Shown here: positions 1 through 6,943 of the stretch, in pieces
Position numbering within the stretch: the first letter of the stretch is position 1
Layout of the letters: every line of letters starts with the position of its first letter
Source of the DNA: JBMZCV01 sp049613665
GTDB taxonomy: Bacteria > Bacteroidota > Bacteroidia > Chitinophagales > UBA2359
Assembly (NCBI GenBank): GCA_049613665.1
Contig: JBMZCV010000189.1
Span: forward strand, 1-9,453
DNA: 9,453 nucleotides
Direction: 5' to 3'
The notes under the pieces: model-generated
Database searches by the model: none
What the model was told of the DNA's origin: nothing
The model's input: the letters and a program-made list of their open reading frames with translations, nothing else
Program-made: the position numbers and the translations under genes

Positions 1-2
1 GG

Positions 3-35
3 CGAATTATGTAGTACATAATACTGCATAATTCG
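3..35. repeat. Strong hairpin upstream of tyrA
   Basis: Positions 3-16 pair with 22-35 as a 14-bp stem with one G-U pair around a 5-nt loop (CATAA). Neither strand has a T-tract after the stem, so it is not a typical intrinsic terminator. It lies between the unseen upstream gene and tyrA. It could be an mRNA-stability or processing hairpin inside an operon, or a decayed inverted repeat. A second, very short dyad (ACCTTGAAGGT) follows near position 43. The structure is read directly; the role is unknown. Confidence 0.5.
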
Positions 36-87
36 ACACCCCACCTTGAAGGTCTGAATATGAAGTTTTGAATTTAAAAAACAAAAT

Positions 88-933
88 ATGAAAATCGCAA
101 TAATAGGCTTAGGTTTAATAGGCGGTTCATTAGCCTTAGACCTAAAAGCAAGAGGATTTACAAACCATATTATAGGTATTGAACACAACGAAAAACATCG
201 CCAGATTGCTCTGAAAAAAGGCATTGTCGATGAAATTTGCGAACTAAAACAAGGAGTTGAAAAGGCCAATTTAGTCATTTTGACGATTCCTGTCAATGCG
301 ATTATCAAGGTATTGCCAACTGTTTTAGACCATATTTCAGACTATACAACAGTTGTTGATATGGGTTCTACCAAAACTCAAATTATCGAAGCGGTAACCA
401 AGCACTCCAAAAGACGCAACTTTGTGGCGGCTCACCCAATGGCTGGAACAGAATATTCTGGCCCAACAGCAGCCATTTATCGTTTGTTTGATGGCAAGCC
501 AGCTATTATTTGCGACAAAGAAAATAGCGATGCCGATGCAGTAACTATCGTAGAAGGAATGTTCCAAATTTTGAAAATGTCTATCTTATATATGGACGCT
601 CAAGAACACGATATGCACGCTGCTTATGTATCACATATTTCTCATATTAGTTCTTTTGTGTTGGCTAATGCAGTTTTGGAAAAAGAAAAAAGCACCAATA
701 CAATTTTTAATTTAGCAAGTGGCGGTTTTGCCTCAACAGTACGGCTGGCAAAAAGCTCGCCGCAAATGTGGTCACAAATTTTTGAGCAAAACCGTACCAA
801 TTTGCTCGAAGTAATGGACACTTACATTAAACATTTTCAGCATTGGCGACAGCTTATTGAAACAGAAGATTTTGAAAAGCTAGAAACTGCTATGAGCAAT
901 GCTAATGCTATCAAACGCATTTTAGACAAATAA
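88..933 (+). CDS. tyrA: Prephenate dehydrogenase
   Basis: This 281-residue protein should oxidatively decarboxylate prephenate to 4-hydroxyphenylpyruvate with NAD(P)+, the committed step toward tyrosine, in the cytoplasm. The N-terminus has the Rossmann nucleotide-binding motif GLGLIGGS (residues 7-14). VVDMGSTK (89-96) and the family signature HPMAGTE (116-122) follow. The helical C-terminal half carries EHD (173-175), SHISH (182-186), the SGGF...R segment (211-219) and W228. The length fits the monofunctional enzyme; I see no chorismate mutase or ACT domain. The ATG at 88 follows an A-rich run, as usual for Bacteroidota, and starts directly on the Rossmann strand. A 59-nt gap separates it from the DAHP synthase/chorismate mutase gene on the same strand, so the two are probably co-transcribed. 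In related genomes a prephenate dehydratase and an aminotransferase often lie upstream; that part is outside the window. Confidence 0.95.
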   Translation: MKIAIIGLGLIGGSLALDLKARGFTNHIIGIEHNEKHRQIALKKGIVDEICELKQGVEKANLVILTIPVNAIIKVLPTVLDHISDYTTVVDMGSTKTQIIEAVTKHSKRRNFVAAHPMAGTEYSGPTAAIYRLFDGKPAIICDKENSDADAVTIVEGMFQILKMSILYMDAQEHDMHAAYVSHISHISSFVLANAVLEKEKSTNTIFNLASGGFASTVRLAKSSPQMWSQIFEQNRTNLLEVMDTYIKHFQHWRQLIETEDFEKLETAMSNANAIKRILDK

Positions 934-992
934 AAAAGTGTCCAATGGTTTCAAAATAAAAAAATTATTAAACACACAAAACATACAACAAA

Positions 993-2126
993 ATGAATAT
1001 TGATTTAAAATTAAGCCCTTTAGAAGATTGGGGATTAGGATTGACGAGTGAAAATCCGTTAGTAATTTCGGGGCCATGTAGTGCCGAAAGTGAGCAACAA
1101 GTTATGGAAACCTGCGTAAGACTTGCCAAATCTGGCAAAGTAAATATTTTGAGAGCAGGTATTTGGAAGCCAAGAACTCGGCCAAATTGTTTTGAAGGCA
1201 TTGGGAGTGTTGGTTTGAAATGGCTAAAATCAGCCAGCAAAGAAACAGGTTTGCCAACAACCGTAGAAGTTGCCAACGTAAAACATGTTTATGAAGCCTT
1301 GCGTATGGGCATAGATATTTTGTGGATAGGTGCAAGAACTACCGTAAATCCATTTGCCGTACAAGAAATTGCAGACGCTTTGCGAGGTGTTGATATTCCT
1401 GTTATGGTAAAAAACCCTGTAAATCCCGATTTACCATTATGGATGGGAGCTTTGGAACGCTTAAATCAGGCTGGAATCACAAAGTTGGGAGCGATTCATA
1501 GAGGTTTTTCGGCCTATGGCGAAACCAAATATAGAAATAAACCACAATGGGATATTCCAATTGAATTGAAACGACAGTTGCCAACTATTCCGCTCGTATG
1601 TGACCCAAGCCATATTTGCGGCCGCAGAGATACTTTGCATATCGTGTCACAAAAAGCGATGGATTTAGACTTTGATGGCTTGATGATTGAGTCGCATATC
1701 ACACCTGATAAGGCTTTGAGTGATGCACGACAACAGGTTACGCCAGAGCGTTGTAGCGAAATTTTGAATGGCTTAGTGAGACGACAAACAACGACAAATG
1801 ATGAAGTTTTTCAGCACACACTCGATGACTTGCGACAGCAAATAGACCATATCGACCTTGAAGTATTAGATGTTTTTGCGAAAAGAATGGATATAACTGC
1901 CGAAATTGGGCGTTTCAAAAAAGCAAATGGCATCACGATTTTACAAGCTTCTCGTTGGGACAAAATCATTAAAAGTCGTTGCAATGTAGGAGTTGAAAAA
2001 GGCTTAACAGCAGAGTTTATCAAAGAGTTATATACTGCTATTCACAAAGAGTCTATTCGTCAGCAAGCAAAAATTATGAATGATATGACGGTAGATAAAT
2101 ATCTATTGGAAATAGAAAATAAATAA
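993..2126 (+). CDS. Bifunctional DAHP synthase / chorismate mutase
   Basis: A 377-residue two-domain enzyme. Residues about 1-265 are a class I-beta (KDO8P synthase-like) 3-deoxy-7-phosphoheptulonate synthase, which joins phosphoenolpyruvate and erythrose 4-phosphate as the first shikimate step. Visible motifs are GPCSAES (27-33, with probable metal ligand C29), KPRTRP (59-64), GARTTVNP (113-120), KNPVNP (140-145), HRGFSAY (169-175), DPSH (204-207) and IESH (232-235). Residues about 275-365 are an AroQ-type helical chorismate mutase: LRQQID with R281, AKRM with R298, GRFK with K309, and Q357 match its substrate-binding positions. A tryptophan (W322) seems to sit where E. coli chorismate mutase has a glutamate. 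This fusion is typical of Bacteroidota; in related fusions the mutase domain also takes part in feedback control by prephenate, which I infer here. The gene follows tyrA and ends before a strong terminator. Symbols vary (aroF, aroA(G)), so none is assigned. Confidence 0.95.
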   Translation: MNIDLKLSPLEDWGLGLTSENPLVISGPCSAESEQQVMETCVRLAKSGKVNILRAGIWKPRTRPNCFEGIGSVGLKWLKSASKETGLPTTVEVANVKHVYEALRMGIDILWIGARTTVNPFAVQEIADALRGVDIPVMVKNPVNPDLPLWMGALERLNQAGITKLGAIHRGFSAYGETKYRNKPQWDIPIELKRQLPTIPLVCDPSHICGRRDTLHIVSQKAMDLDFDGLMIESHITPDKALSDARQQVTPERCSEILNGLVRRQTTTNDEVFQHTLDDLRQQIDHIDLEVLDVFAKRMDITAEIGRFKKANGITILQASRWDKIIKSRCNVGVEKGLTAEFIKELYTAIHKESIRQQAKIMNDMTVDKYLLEIENK

Positions 2127-2171
2127 TTTAATTTACAAATGTATTTTTTACATTTATTTAAGTGAAAATAG

Positions 2172-2210
2172 AAACGCTATTTAATGATTATATTAAATAG
2201 CGTTTTTTTT
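2172..2210 (+). terminator. Intrinsic terminator of the tyrA-DAHP synthase operon
   Basis: Positions 2172-2185 pair perfectly with 2192-2205 (14 bp, 6-nt loop GATTAT), and eight T residues run from 2203 to 2210. It starts 46 nt after the stop codon of the DAHP synthase/chorismate mutase gene. A weaker 7-bp AT hairpin (2137-2155) comes just before it. The convergent minus-strand gene ends at 2228. In that direction the stem is followed only by a broken T-run, so bidirectional use is possible but less clear. Confidence 0.92.
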
Positions 2211-2227
2211 ATTCAAACTAAATCATT

Positions 2228-2506
2228 TTAGTTAAACTCGTTTATTGTTCGTCCATTAAAATCTTGCGTAGGTCGAAAATTATCGCCAATAATATTGTGA
2301 ATATCATCAATTTGGGTAGCAGAAGCTTCATATTCATATTCGGATAAAAAAGGCGTACAGGTATCTTCTATTGGTTCATCATCTTCTTCGGCACAAGACG
2401 ATAAAAACAAGATAAAGGTAAAAAATATGAGGAGTAAAAAAGGAACTTTTTTGTAAAAAATTTTTGTTATTAAACAATAAGTAGTCAAACAAAAATAAAT
2501 ATACAT
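2228..2506 (-). CDS. Small putative lipoprotein (hypothetical)
   Basis: I do not recognise this family. Reading from the ATG at 2506 gives 92 residues: a basic pair (KK, 19-20), a long hydrophobic stretch (about 21-36) and a lipobox LSSC with lipidated Cys38. Then comes a very acidic segment (AEEDDEP), followed by about 45 residues with no known domain. An acidic run right after the cysteine resembles the surface-export signal of Bacteroidota lipoproteins, so the protein may be outer-membrane or surface exposed (inference). The start is doubtful. An in-frame ATG at 2566 would add 20 residues. The ATG at 2506 leaves an unusually long leader before KK, and a non-ATG start nearer KK (for example the TTG seven codons in) would give a normal signal peptide. 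The 5' part overlaps a copy of the dispersed repeat, so that insertion may have displaced the original start. It could be a remnant. Confidence 0.5.
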   Translation of the reverse strand: MYIYFCLTTYCLITKIFYKKVPFLLLIFFTFILFLSSCAEEDDEPIEDTCTPFLSEYEYEASATQIDDIHNIIGDNFRPTQDFNGRTINEFN

Positions 2507-2550
2507 TTTGTTGGCGTTATCACCACAGCCGTTAGAACAACAAGTTGAGC
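2476..2550 (+). repeat. Dispersed repeat, degenerate copy 1 (dyad lost)
   Basis: Its first 38 bases match the copy after ileS (6647-6684) at 30 of 38 positions without gaps, including AATAAGTA, ACAAAAATAA and ATACATT. Similarity then continues more weakly through a TCACC-like stretch and a GTTAG...CAAC segment (2531-2541). Relative to the other copies about 8 nt are missing inside the dyad, and the left arm is changed (GTTATC), so the hairpin cannot form. The copy overlaps the proposed 5' end of the minus-strand lipoprotein gene. Confidence 0.55.
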
Positions 2551-2611
2551 TTTTTGTTTTCGACAATAAACCTTATTCACAAAATTTTAGATGAACGATA
2601 ATAGGAAAATA

Positions 2612-2644
2612 AGGTGGTAGGCACTTTAGAAGTGCCTACCACCT
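2612..2644. repeat. Perfect 15-bp palindromic hairpin
   Basis: Positions 2612-2626 pair perfectly with 2630-2644 around a 3-nt loop (TAG). The stem is clearly richer in G and C than its surroundings. Neither strand has a good T-tract after it; the minus strand has only a short TATTTT. It sits upstream of the minus-strand lipoprotein gene. The compact stem with GTAG near its foot resembles REP-type palindromes mobilised by RAYT transposases, but no such gene is in the window. A terminator for minus-strand transcription from further right is the alternative. Confidence 0.6.
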
Positions 2645-2774
2645 CGTCTTACGAAAAAAGTCACTTTAATCCAATGATATTCATATTGTCGCTTACATTT
2701 TTTTGGGAATAATCTCTAATACCCCTTTGAGACATCATAACATTTAACTTTTAAACTAACCTGACGACTATGGA

Positions 2775-2841
2775 GCTAACACGCTCAACATCAATGCGTT
2801 AGCAACGAATCGACCGTTTATTCAATAGTGCTTGGCACTTA
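2775..2841 (+). repeat. Dispersed repeat, copy 2
   Basis: The copy opens with GCTAAC (2775-2780) and its complement GTTAGC ends at 2803, a 29-nt dyad. A 38-nt tail ending in CTTGGCACTTA follows. Against the copy after ileS (6686-6753) I count 54 identical bases out of 67, with one 1-nt gap. The upstream segment CTAGAC...ATACAT seen in the copies after ileS and after the TraR/DksA gene is not recognisable here, so this copy may be truncated at its 5' side. Confidence 0.8.
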
Positions 2842-3043
2842 TTTCAAAAAAACAAGTCAATTGTCAAGCAAAAGAAATAAATTGCTCATTTGTAGCACTT
2901 AATACTTAATTTCAATGATTTAGTGGTCTAAATGTGTTATATTAAGTTAGAATTTGGCACTTAATATCAAAAATAAAACATCTCATTATAGCCTAATATA
3001 ATATTTATTTTCCTCTAAAAAAGCATTTGCTGTTTTATTAAAA

Positions 3044-3115
3044 AAACAAGAGCAATTTATTTCTCTTTCTATTGAAGCTAACACATTGACAATCAGCATG
3101 TTAGCCTCAACGAAA
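3044..3115 (+). repeat. Dispersed repeat, copy 3
   Basis: The conserved core is TTGAAGCTAACAC (3073-3085), with GTTAGC ending at 3105, again exactly 29 nt from the start of GCTAAC. The core matches the copy after ileS at 22 of 29 positions. An inner 4-bp stem (TTGA with TCAG, one G-U pair) around a 3-nt loop can form, as in the ileS copy. The TTGGCACTTA tail is not recognisable downstream. The outer limits are approximate. Confidence 0.65.
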
Positions 3116-3206
3116 TCTGGGAAAATTTCTAAACAATTACTTAACTGATATAAAAAGTAATAATAGCATTTGGCAAAAAAAGTAACAAATATATAAATCA
3201 AAGATT

Positions 3207-3240
3207 TTGTTGTTTTTTATAAAAAGAATGCTTACCTTTG
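3207..3240 (+). promoter_or_regulatory. ileS promoter (Bacteroidota -33/-7 type)
   Basis: TACCTTTG at 3233-3240 matches the Bacteroidota -7 consensus TAnnTTTG exactly. A TTG-rich -33 element (TTGTTG, 3207-3212) lies 20 nt upstream. Transcription would start near 3247, giving a leader of about 60 nt before the ileS ATG at 3306. I see no stable hairpin or T-box features in that leader. Confidence 0.75.
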
Positions 3241-3305
3241 CGTTCAAATTTTAAAAAAACTTTTTTTGTCATAAAAAAGTCATTTCAGCTAAAGCAGAAC
3301 GAAAT

Positions 3306-6300
3306 ATGGAAACTGTGACACCACCAAAATATCAGGAAGTGAAAAGGTTAAATTTGCCTCAAATAGAAGAGCAAATTTTAGCTTTTTGGGAAGAAAATGA
3401 AGTCTTTGAACAAAGCATTAAAATAAGGTCTGGCAATAAGCCTTTTATTTTTTATGAAGGGCCGCCTTCTGTAAATGGTATGCCAGGCATTCATCATGTT
3501 ATGAGTCGTACTATCAAAGATTTGTACTGCCGCTATCATAGTTTGAAAGGCAAGGAAGTAAAACGAAAAGCTGGTTGGGACACTCACGGTTTGCCTATTG
3601 AACTTGCAGTAGAAAAAAAGCTAGGTATAACAAAAGAAGATATTGGCAAAAACATTTCGGTAGCAGACTACAACAAAGAATGTCGAGTAGAAGCTATGAA
3701 ATATATTGATATTTGGAACAAAATCACGACAAGAATGGGCTATTGGGTAAATCTCGATGACCCATATGTGACATATACAAATGAATATATCGAAAGTTTG
3801 TGGCATTTACTCAAAATGTTATACAAAAAAGATTTGCTATATAAAGGCTATACTGTTCAACCATTTTCGCCTGCTGCTGGCACAGGTCTTAGCTCACACG
3901 AATTGAACCAACCAGGTTGCTATCGTGATGTAACGGACACTACTGCTACTGCCCAATTTAAAATTATTCGCAACGAAGCCTCTGAAAAGCTGTTTGCGAC
4001 GACCTCACATCAGGTTTATTTTTTGGCTTGGACAACAACTCCATGGACTTTACCTTCTAATACTGCTTTGGCCGTAGGCAAAAAAATTGATTACGTTCAA
4101 ATAAATACTTACAATCCATATACTTTTGAGGCCGTTTCTATCGTTATGGCCAAGGCATTGGTAAGTAACTATTTTAAAGCTGAAAATGCAGATTTGGATT
4201 TTGACGCTTATGAAGCAGGCAACAAAAATATTCCTTATCAAATCATTGGAGAATATAAAGGTATTGATTTAGAAAATATTCGATACGAACAACTTTTGTC
4301 TTATGGAAAGCCAGATGATGGCGATGCTTTTTTAGTCGTAATAGGCGATTTTGTGACCACAGAAAGCGGTACAGGTATTGTGCATCTTGCTCCTAGCTTT
4401 GGAGCAGACGATATGTTGGTGGCCAAACAAAAAGGCATTGGTTCGCTTACTTTCGTCAATAGACAAGGGCGTTTTGTAGATGCAGTAACAGATTTTGCTG
4501 GTCGTCCTGTAAAAAATTATGACAATGTCCCTGCAAAAGAATATCGTTCTGTTGATATTGATATTGTCATTAAGCTAAAACAAGAAAACAAAGCTTTTCA
4601 AGTAAAAAAGCATGTGCATAGTTACCCTCATTGTTGGCGAACCGACAAACCAATAATTTATTATCCTTTAGATTCATGGTTCATCAAAACGACAGCTTAT
4701 AAATCTCGTTTGGTAGAACTCAACAAAACTATCAATTGGAAACCACGCTCAACAGGTGAAGGCAGATTTGGAAATTGGCTCGAAAACTTGGTAGATTGGA
4801 ACTTGTCACGTTCTCGCTTTTGGGGTACACCACTTCCTATTTGGCGTACTGCCGATGGCGAAGAAGAACTTTGCATAGGCTCAATGGCAGAGCTGCAAGC
4901 AGCAGTAGATAAAGCCATAGCCGCAGGTTTTATGGAAGCACTCCCCGAAAACTTTGATTTGCACAGACCATTTGTAGATAATGTAGTCTTAGTATCGGAA
5001 AAAGGTGAAAAAATGTTTAGAGAACCCGACCTAATAGATGTTTGGTTCGATTCTGGTGCGATGCCTTATGCTCAATGGCACTATCCGTTTGAGAATAGCG
5101 ATATATTTGAAAATGCTTATCCAGCAGATTTTATCGCCGAAGGTGTTGACCAAACAAGAGGTTGGTTTTTTACACTACATGCACTAGGTGTGATGTTGTT
5201 TGATTCCGTAGCTTTCAAAACAGTAGTTTCCAATGGTTTGGTGCTAGACGCAAAAGGCAAAAAAATGTCTAAACGTTTGGGCAATGGTGTTGATCCATTT
5301 AAGGCTATTGACAAGTATGGTGCAGATGCCAACCGCTGGTATATGATTTCAAACTCGCCACCTTGGGACAACCTACGTTTTAGCTTAGATGGTGGTGTTC
5401 AGGAAGTTTCTCGCAAGTTTTTTGGCACTTTATTCAATACTTACTCATTTTTTGCGTTATACGCTAATATAGACGGTTTTTCTTATTCAGAAGAAATGAT
5501 TGAAATAACAAAACGCCCAGAAATAGACCGTTGGGTTATCTCTTTACTCAATTCGCTAGTGGCAGATTGCGATAAGCTCTATAACGAATATGAAGCAACA
5601 AAAGCAACACGCCTGATTCAAGATTTTGTAGGCGAACATTTGAGCAATTGGTATGTACGTTTGTGTCGCCGTCGTTTTTGGAAAGGAAAATACGAAGCCG
5701 ATAAAGTAGCTGCCTATCAAACTTTGTATGAATGTTTGCAAACTATTGCTCAATTGATGTCGCCTGTTGCACCATTCTTTAGCGATTTTTTATTTCAAAA
5801 TCTCAACAAAGTTTCCAACCAAAAGCCAGCTATTTCTGTTCATCTAACAGATTTTCCTACGAGCAATGAAGGTTTGATTAACCAACCTTTGGAAGAGAGA
5901 ATGCAGCTTGCACAAGACATTTCTTCGATGGTTTTGGCATTGCGAAAAAAAGTACAAATAAAAGTAAGACAACCTTTACAAAAAATTCTCGTTCCTATTT
6001 TAGATGAAGCACAACAAAAACAAATAGAACAAATAGAACATCTCATTCTTTCGGAAGTAAATGTAAAAGAAGTAGAATATGTAAGCGACACGAGCGGCAT
6101 TGTTACAAAAAACATTAAGCCAAATTTCAAAGTCTTAGGACGAAAATTGGGCAAAAAAATGAAGGCTGCCAGCAACGCTATACGCAATTTTACACAGGCA
6201 GATATCACCACTTTAGAACAGAATGGAAGCTATCTTTTAGACTTGGAAGGCGAACAAATCAACATCAACTTAGATGAAGTAATCATCAATTCGGACGACA

Positions 6301-6626
6301 TAGAAGGATGGTTGGTCAATAGCTCAGATGGTTTAACGGTAGCTTTAGATATCACTATCACCGATGACTTGGAAAATGAAGGCTTGGCTAGAGAATTGGT
6401 AAATCGGTTGCAAAACCTACGCAAACAAAGCGATTTTAATGTGACAGACCGCATTCATCTACAAATTGTTTCGCAAGTCAAACTAGATAAAGCCATTCGA
6501 CAGTTTAAAGAATATATTTGCATGGAAACATTGGCTGAGGAATTAAAATTGGTTAGTTCGTTAGACACTGCTACAACAATTGAGGTTAATGAGATGCAAG
6601 TGCAGCTTTTTATCGAGAAAATTTAG
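3306..6626 (+). CDS. ileS: Isoleucyl-tRNA synthetase, type 2, with GIHH signature motif
   Basis: This 1106-residue cytoplasmic class Ia enzyme charges tRNA-Ile and edits misactivated valine. The length, well above the roughly 940 residues of the E. coli enzyme, and the lack of a C-terminal cysteine zinc site place it in the eukaryote-like type-2 group. Visible landmarks are EGPPSVNGMP (51-60) followed by GIHH (61-64) where HxGH is usual, then GWDTHGLP (90-97). The CP1 editing domain has WTTTPWTLPSN (242-252) and GTGIVHLAP (355-363) with D368/D369. DVWFDSG (578-584), GVDQTRGW (613-620) and KMSKR (653-657) follow. The anticodon-binding helical region has NWYVRLCRRRFW (781-792), and a long C-terminal extension follows. 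The swapped motif has been described in type-2 IleRS with extreme mupirocin resistance. The start is the only suitable ATG, about 60 nt from the promoter. No terminator follows, so transcription probably continues into the TraR/DksA gene. Confidence 0.97.
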   Translation: METVTPPKYQEVKRLNLPQIEEQILAFWEENEVFEQSIKIRSGNKPFIFYEGPPSVNGMPGIHHVMSRTIKDLYCRYHSLKGKEVKRKAGWDTHGLPIELAVEKKLGITKEDIGKNISVADYNKECRVEAMKYIDIWNKITTRMGYWVNLDDPYVTYTNEYIESLWHLLKMLYKKDLLYKGYTVQPFSPAAGTGLSSHELNQPGCYRDVTDTTATAQFKIIRNEASEKLFATTSHQVYFLAWTTTPWTLPSNTALAVGKKIDYVQINTYNPYTFEAVSIVMAKALVSNYFKAENADLDFDAYEAGNKNIPYQIIGEYKGIDLENIRYEQLLSYGKPDDGDAFLVVIGDFVTTESGTGIVHLAPSFGADDMLVAKQKGIGSLTFVNRQGRFVDAVTDFAGRPVKNYDNVPAKEYRSVDIDIVIKLKQENKAFQVKKHVHSYPHCWRTDKPIIYYPLDSWFIKTTAYKSRLVELNKTINWKPRSTGEGRFGNWLENLVDWNLSRSRFWGTPLPIWRTADGEEELCIGSMAELQAAVDKAIAAGFMEALPENFDLHRPFVDNVVLVSEKGEKMFREPDLIDVWFDSGAMPYAQWHYPFENSDIFENAYPADFIAEGVDQTRGWFFTLHALGVMLFDSVAFKTVVSNGLVLDAKGKKMSKRLGNGVDPFKAIDKYGADANRWYMISNSPPWDNLRFSLDGGVQEVSRKFFGTLFNTYSFFALYANIDGFSYSEEMIEITKRPEIDRWVISLLNSLVADCDKLYNEYEATKATRLIQDFVGEHLSNWYVRLCRRRFWKGKYEADKVAAYQTLYECLQTIAQLMSPVAPFFSDFLFQNLNKVSNQKPAISVHLTDFPTSNEGLINQPLEERMQLAQDISSMVLALRKKVQIKVRQPLQKILVPILDEAQQKQIEQIEHLILSEVNVKEVEYVSDTSGIVTKNIKPNFKVLGRKLGKKMKAASNAIRNFTQADITTLEQNGSYLLDLEGEQININLDEVIINSDDIEGWLVNSSDGLTVALDITITDDLENEGLARELVNRLQNLRKQSDFNVTDRIHLQIVSQVKLDKAIRQFKEYICMETLAEELKLVSSLDTATTIEVNEMQVQLFIEKI

Positions 6627-6943
6627 ACCTTGATTTTTTTTTGTAAATAAGTACCTAGACAAAAATAAGCATACATTCCGTTGAAGCTAACACCTTGATT
6701 GTCAATACGTTAGCAACAAATCAGCCGCTTATTTAAATAGTACTTGGCACTTAGTTATGATAAAAGCAGCTATTATGTTGGCAATATGCAATAAAAAACT
6801 AACAAATTAATTTTTTTACTCCCTTAGCAACCCAGCATAACTTTATTGATTTAGTGTTTGACACTTTTCATGAAGTTAAAAGACAACTTAAACCGTTATT
6901 TAGTTATCTTTTAAATAGTTATCCTTTTACACATCAAAAAAAA
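6627..6943. other. ileS to TraR/DksA intergenic spacer
   Basis: These 317 bases hold one full copy of the dispersed repeat (6647-6753) and otherwise AT-rich sequence. A nine-T run follows the ileS stop but has no stem before it, so I do not call a terminator. No TAnnTTTG promoter is visible, and the downstream gene is probably read from the ileS promoter. TTAGTGTTTGACACTT near 6850-6865 resembles the repeat's tail and may be a further fragment. Confidence 0.5.
6647..6753 (+). repeat. Dispersed repeat, most complete copy (copy 4)
   Basis: This copy shows all parts of the family. The 5' segment has TAGACAAAAATAAG and ATACATT. The dyad is GCTAAC (6686-6691) with GTTAGC (6709-6714). The tail ends in TTGGCACTTA (6744-6753). 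The dyad can fold as a 6-bp stem, a 3/3 internal loop, a 4-bp stem (TTGA/TCAA) and a 3-nt loop. It begins about 20 nt after the ileS stop codon and is probably transcribed with ileS. Confidence 0.8.

Larger units (their letters stand above)
2645..3206. other. Gene-free region with decayed repeat copies
   Basis: I see no convincing gene in these 560 bases. The stretch is AT-rich and holds two recognisable copies of the dispersed repeat (2775-2841 and about 3044-3115). Between them are loose fragments of the repeat's 3' tail, such as TAGCACTTA at 2895-2903 and TTGGCACTTA at 2953-2962, the latter preceded by GTTAG. A minus-strand open frame at 2986-3201 runs straight through a repeat copy and has no recognisable feature. 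The region looks like an accumulation zone for old repeat copies upstream of the ileS promoter. Confidence 0.6.

Noticed and set aside
2775..2803. GCTAAC...GTTAGC dyads as integron attC sites
   Set aside because: The arms do not fit RYYYAAC/GTTRRRY, the spacing is too short for a full attC, and there is no integrase or cassette array.
2986..3201. 71-codon minus-strand open frame upstream of ileS
   Set aside because: It runs through a copy of the dispersed repeat, has no recognisable domain or signal, and has AT-driven composition.
3241..3305. T-box or other riboswitch in the ileS leader
   Set aside because: The leader is only about 60 nt and AT-rich, with no T-box sequence, specifier stem or terminator.
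6627..6646. Terminator directly after ileS
   Set aside because: There is a nine-T run but no stem-loop before it.
6854..6943. N-terminal extension of the TraR/DksA protein from the ATG at 6854
   Set aside because: The 30 extra residues do not resemble the family, and ATGs at 6944 or 6968 after A-rich runs give the usual length.
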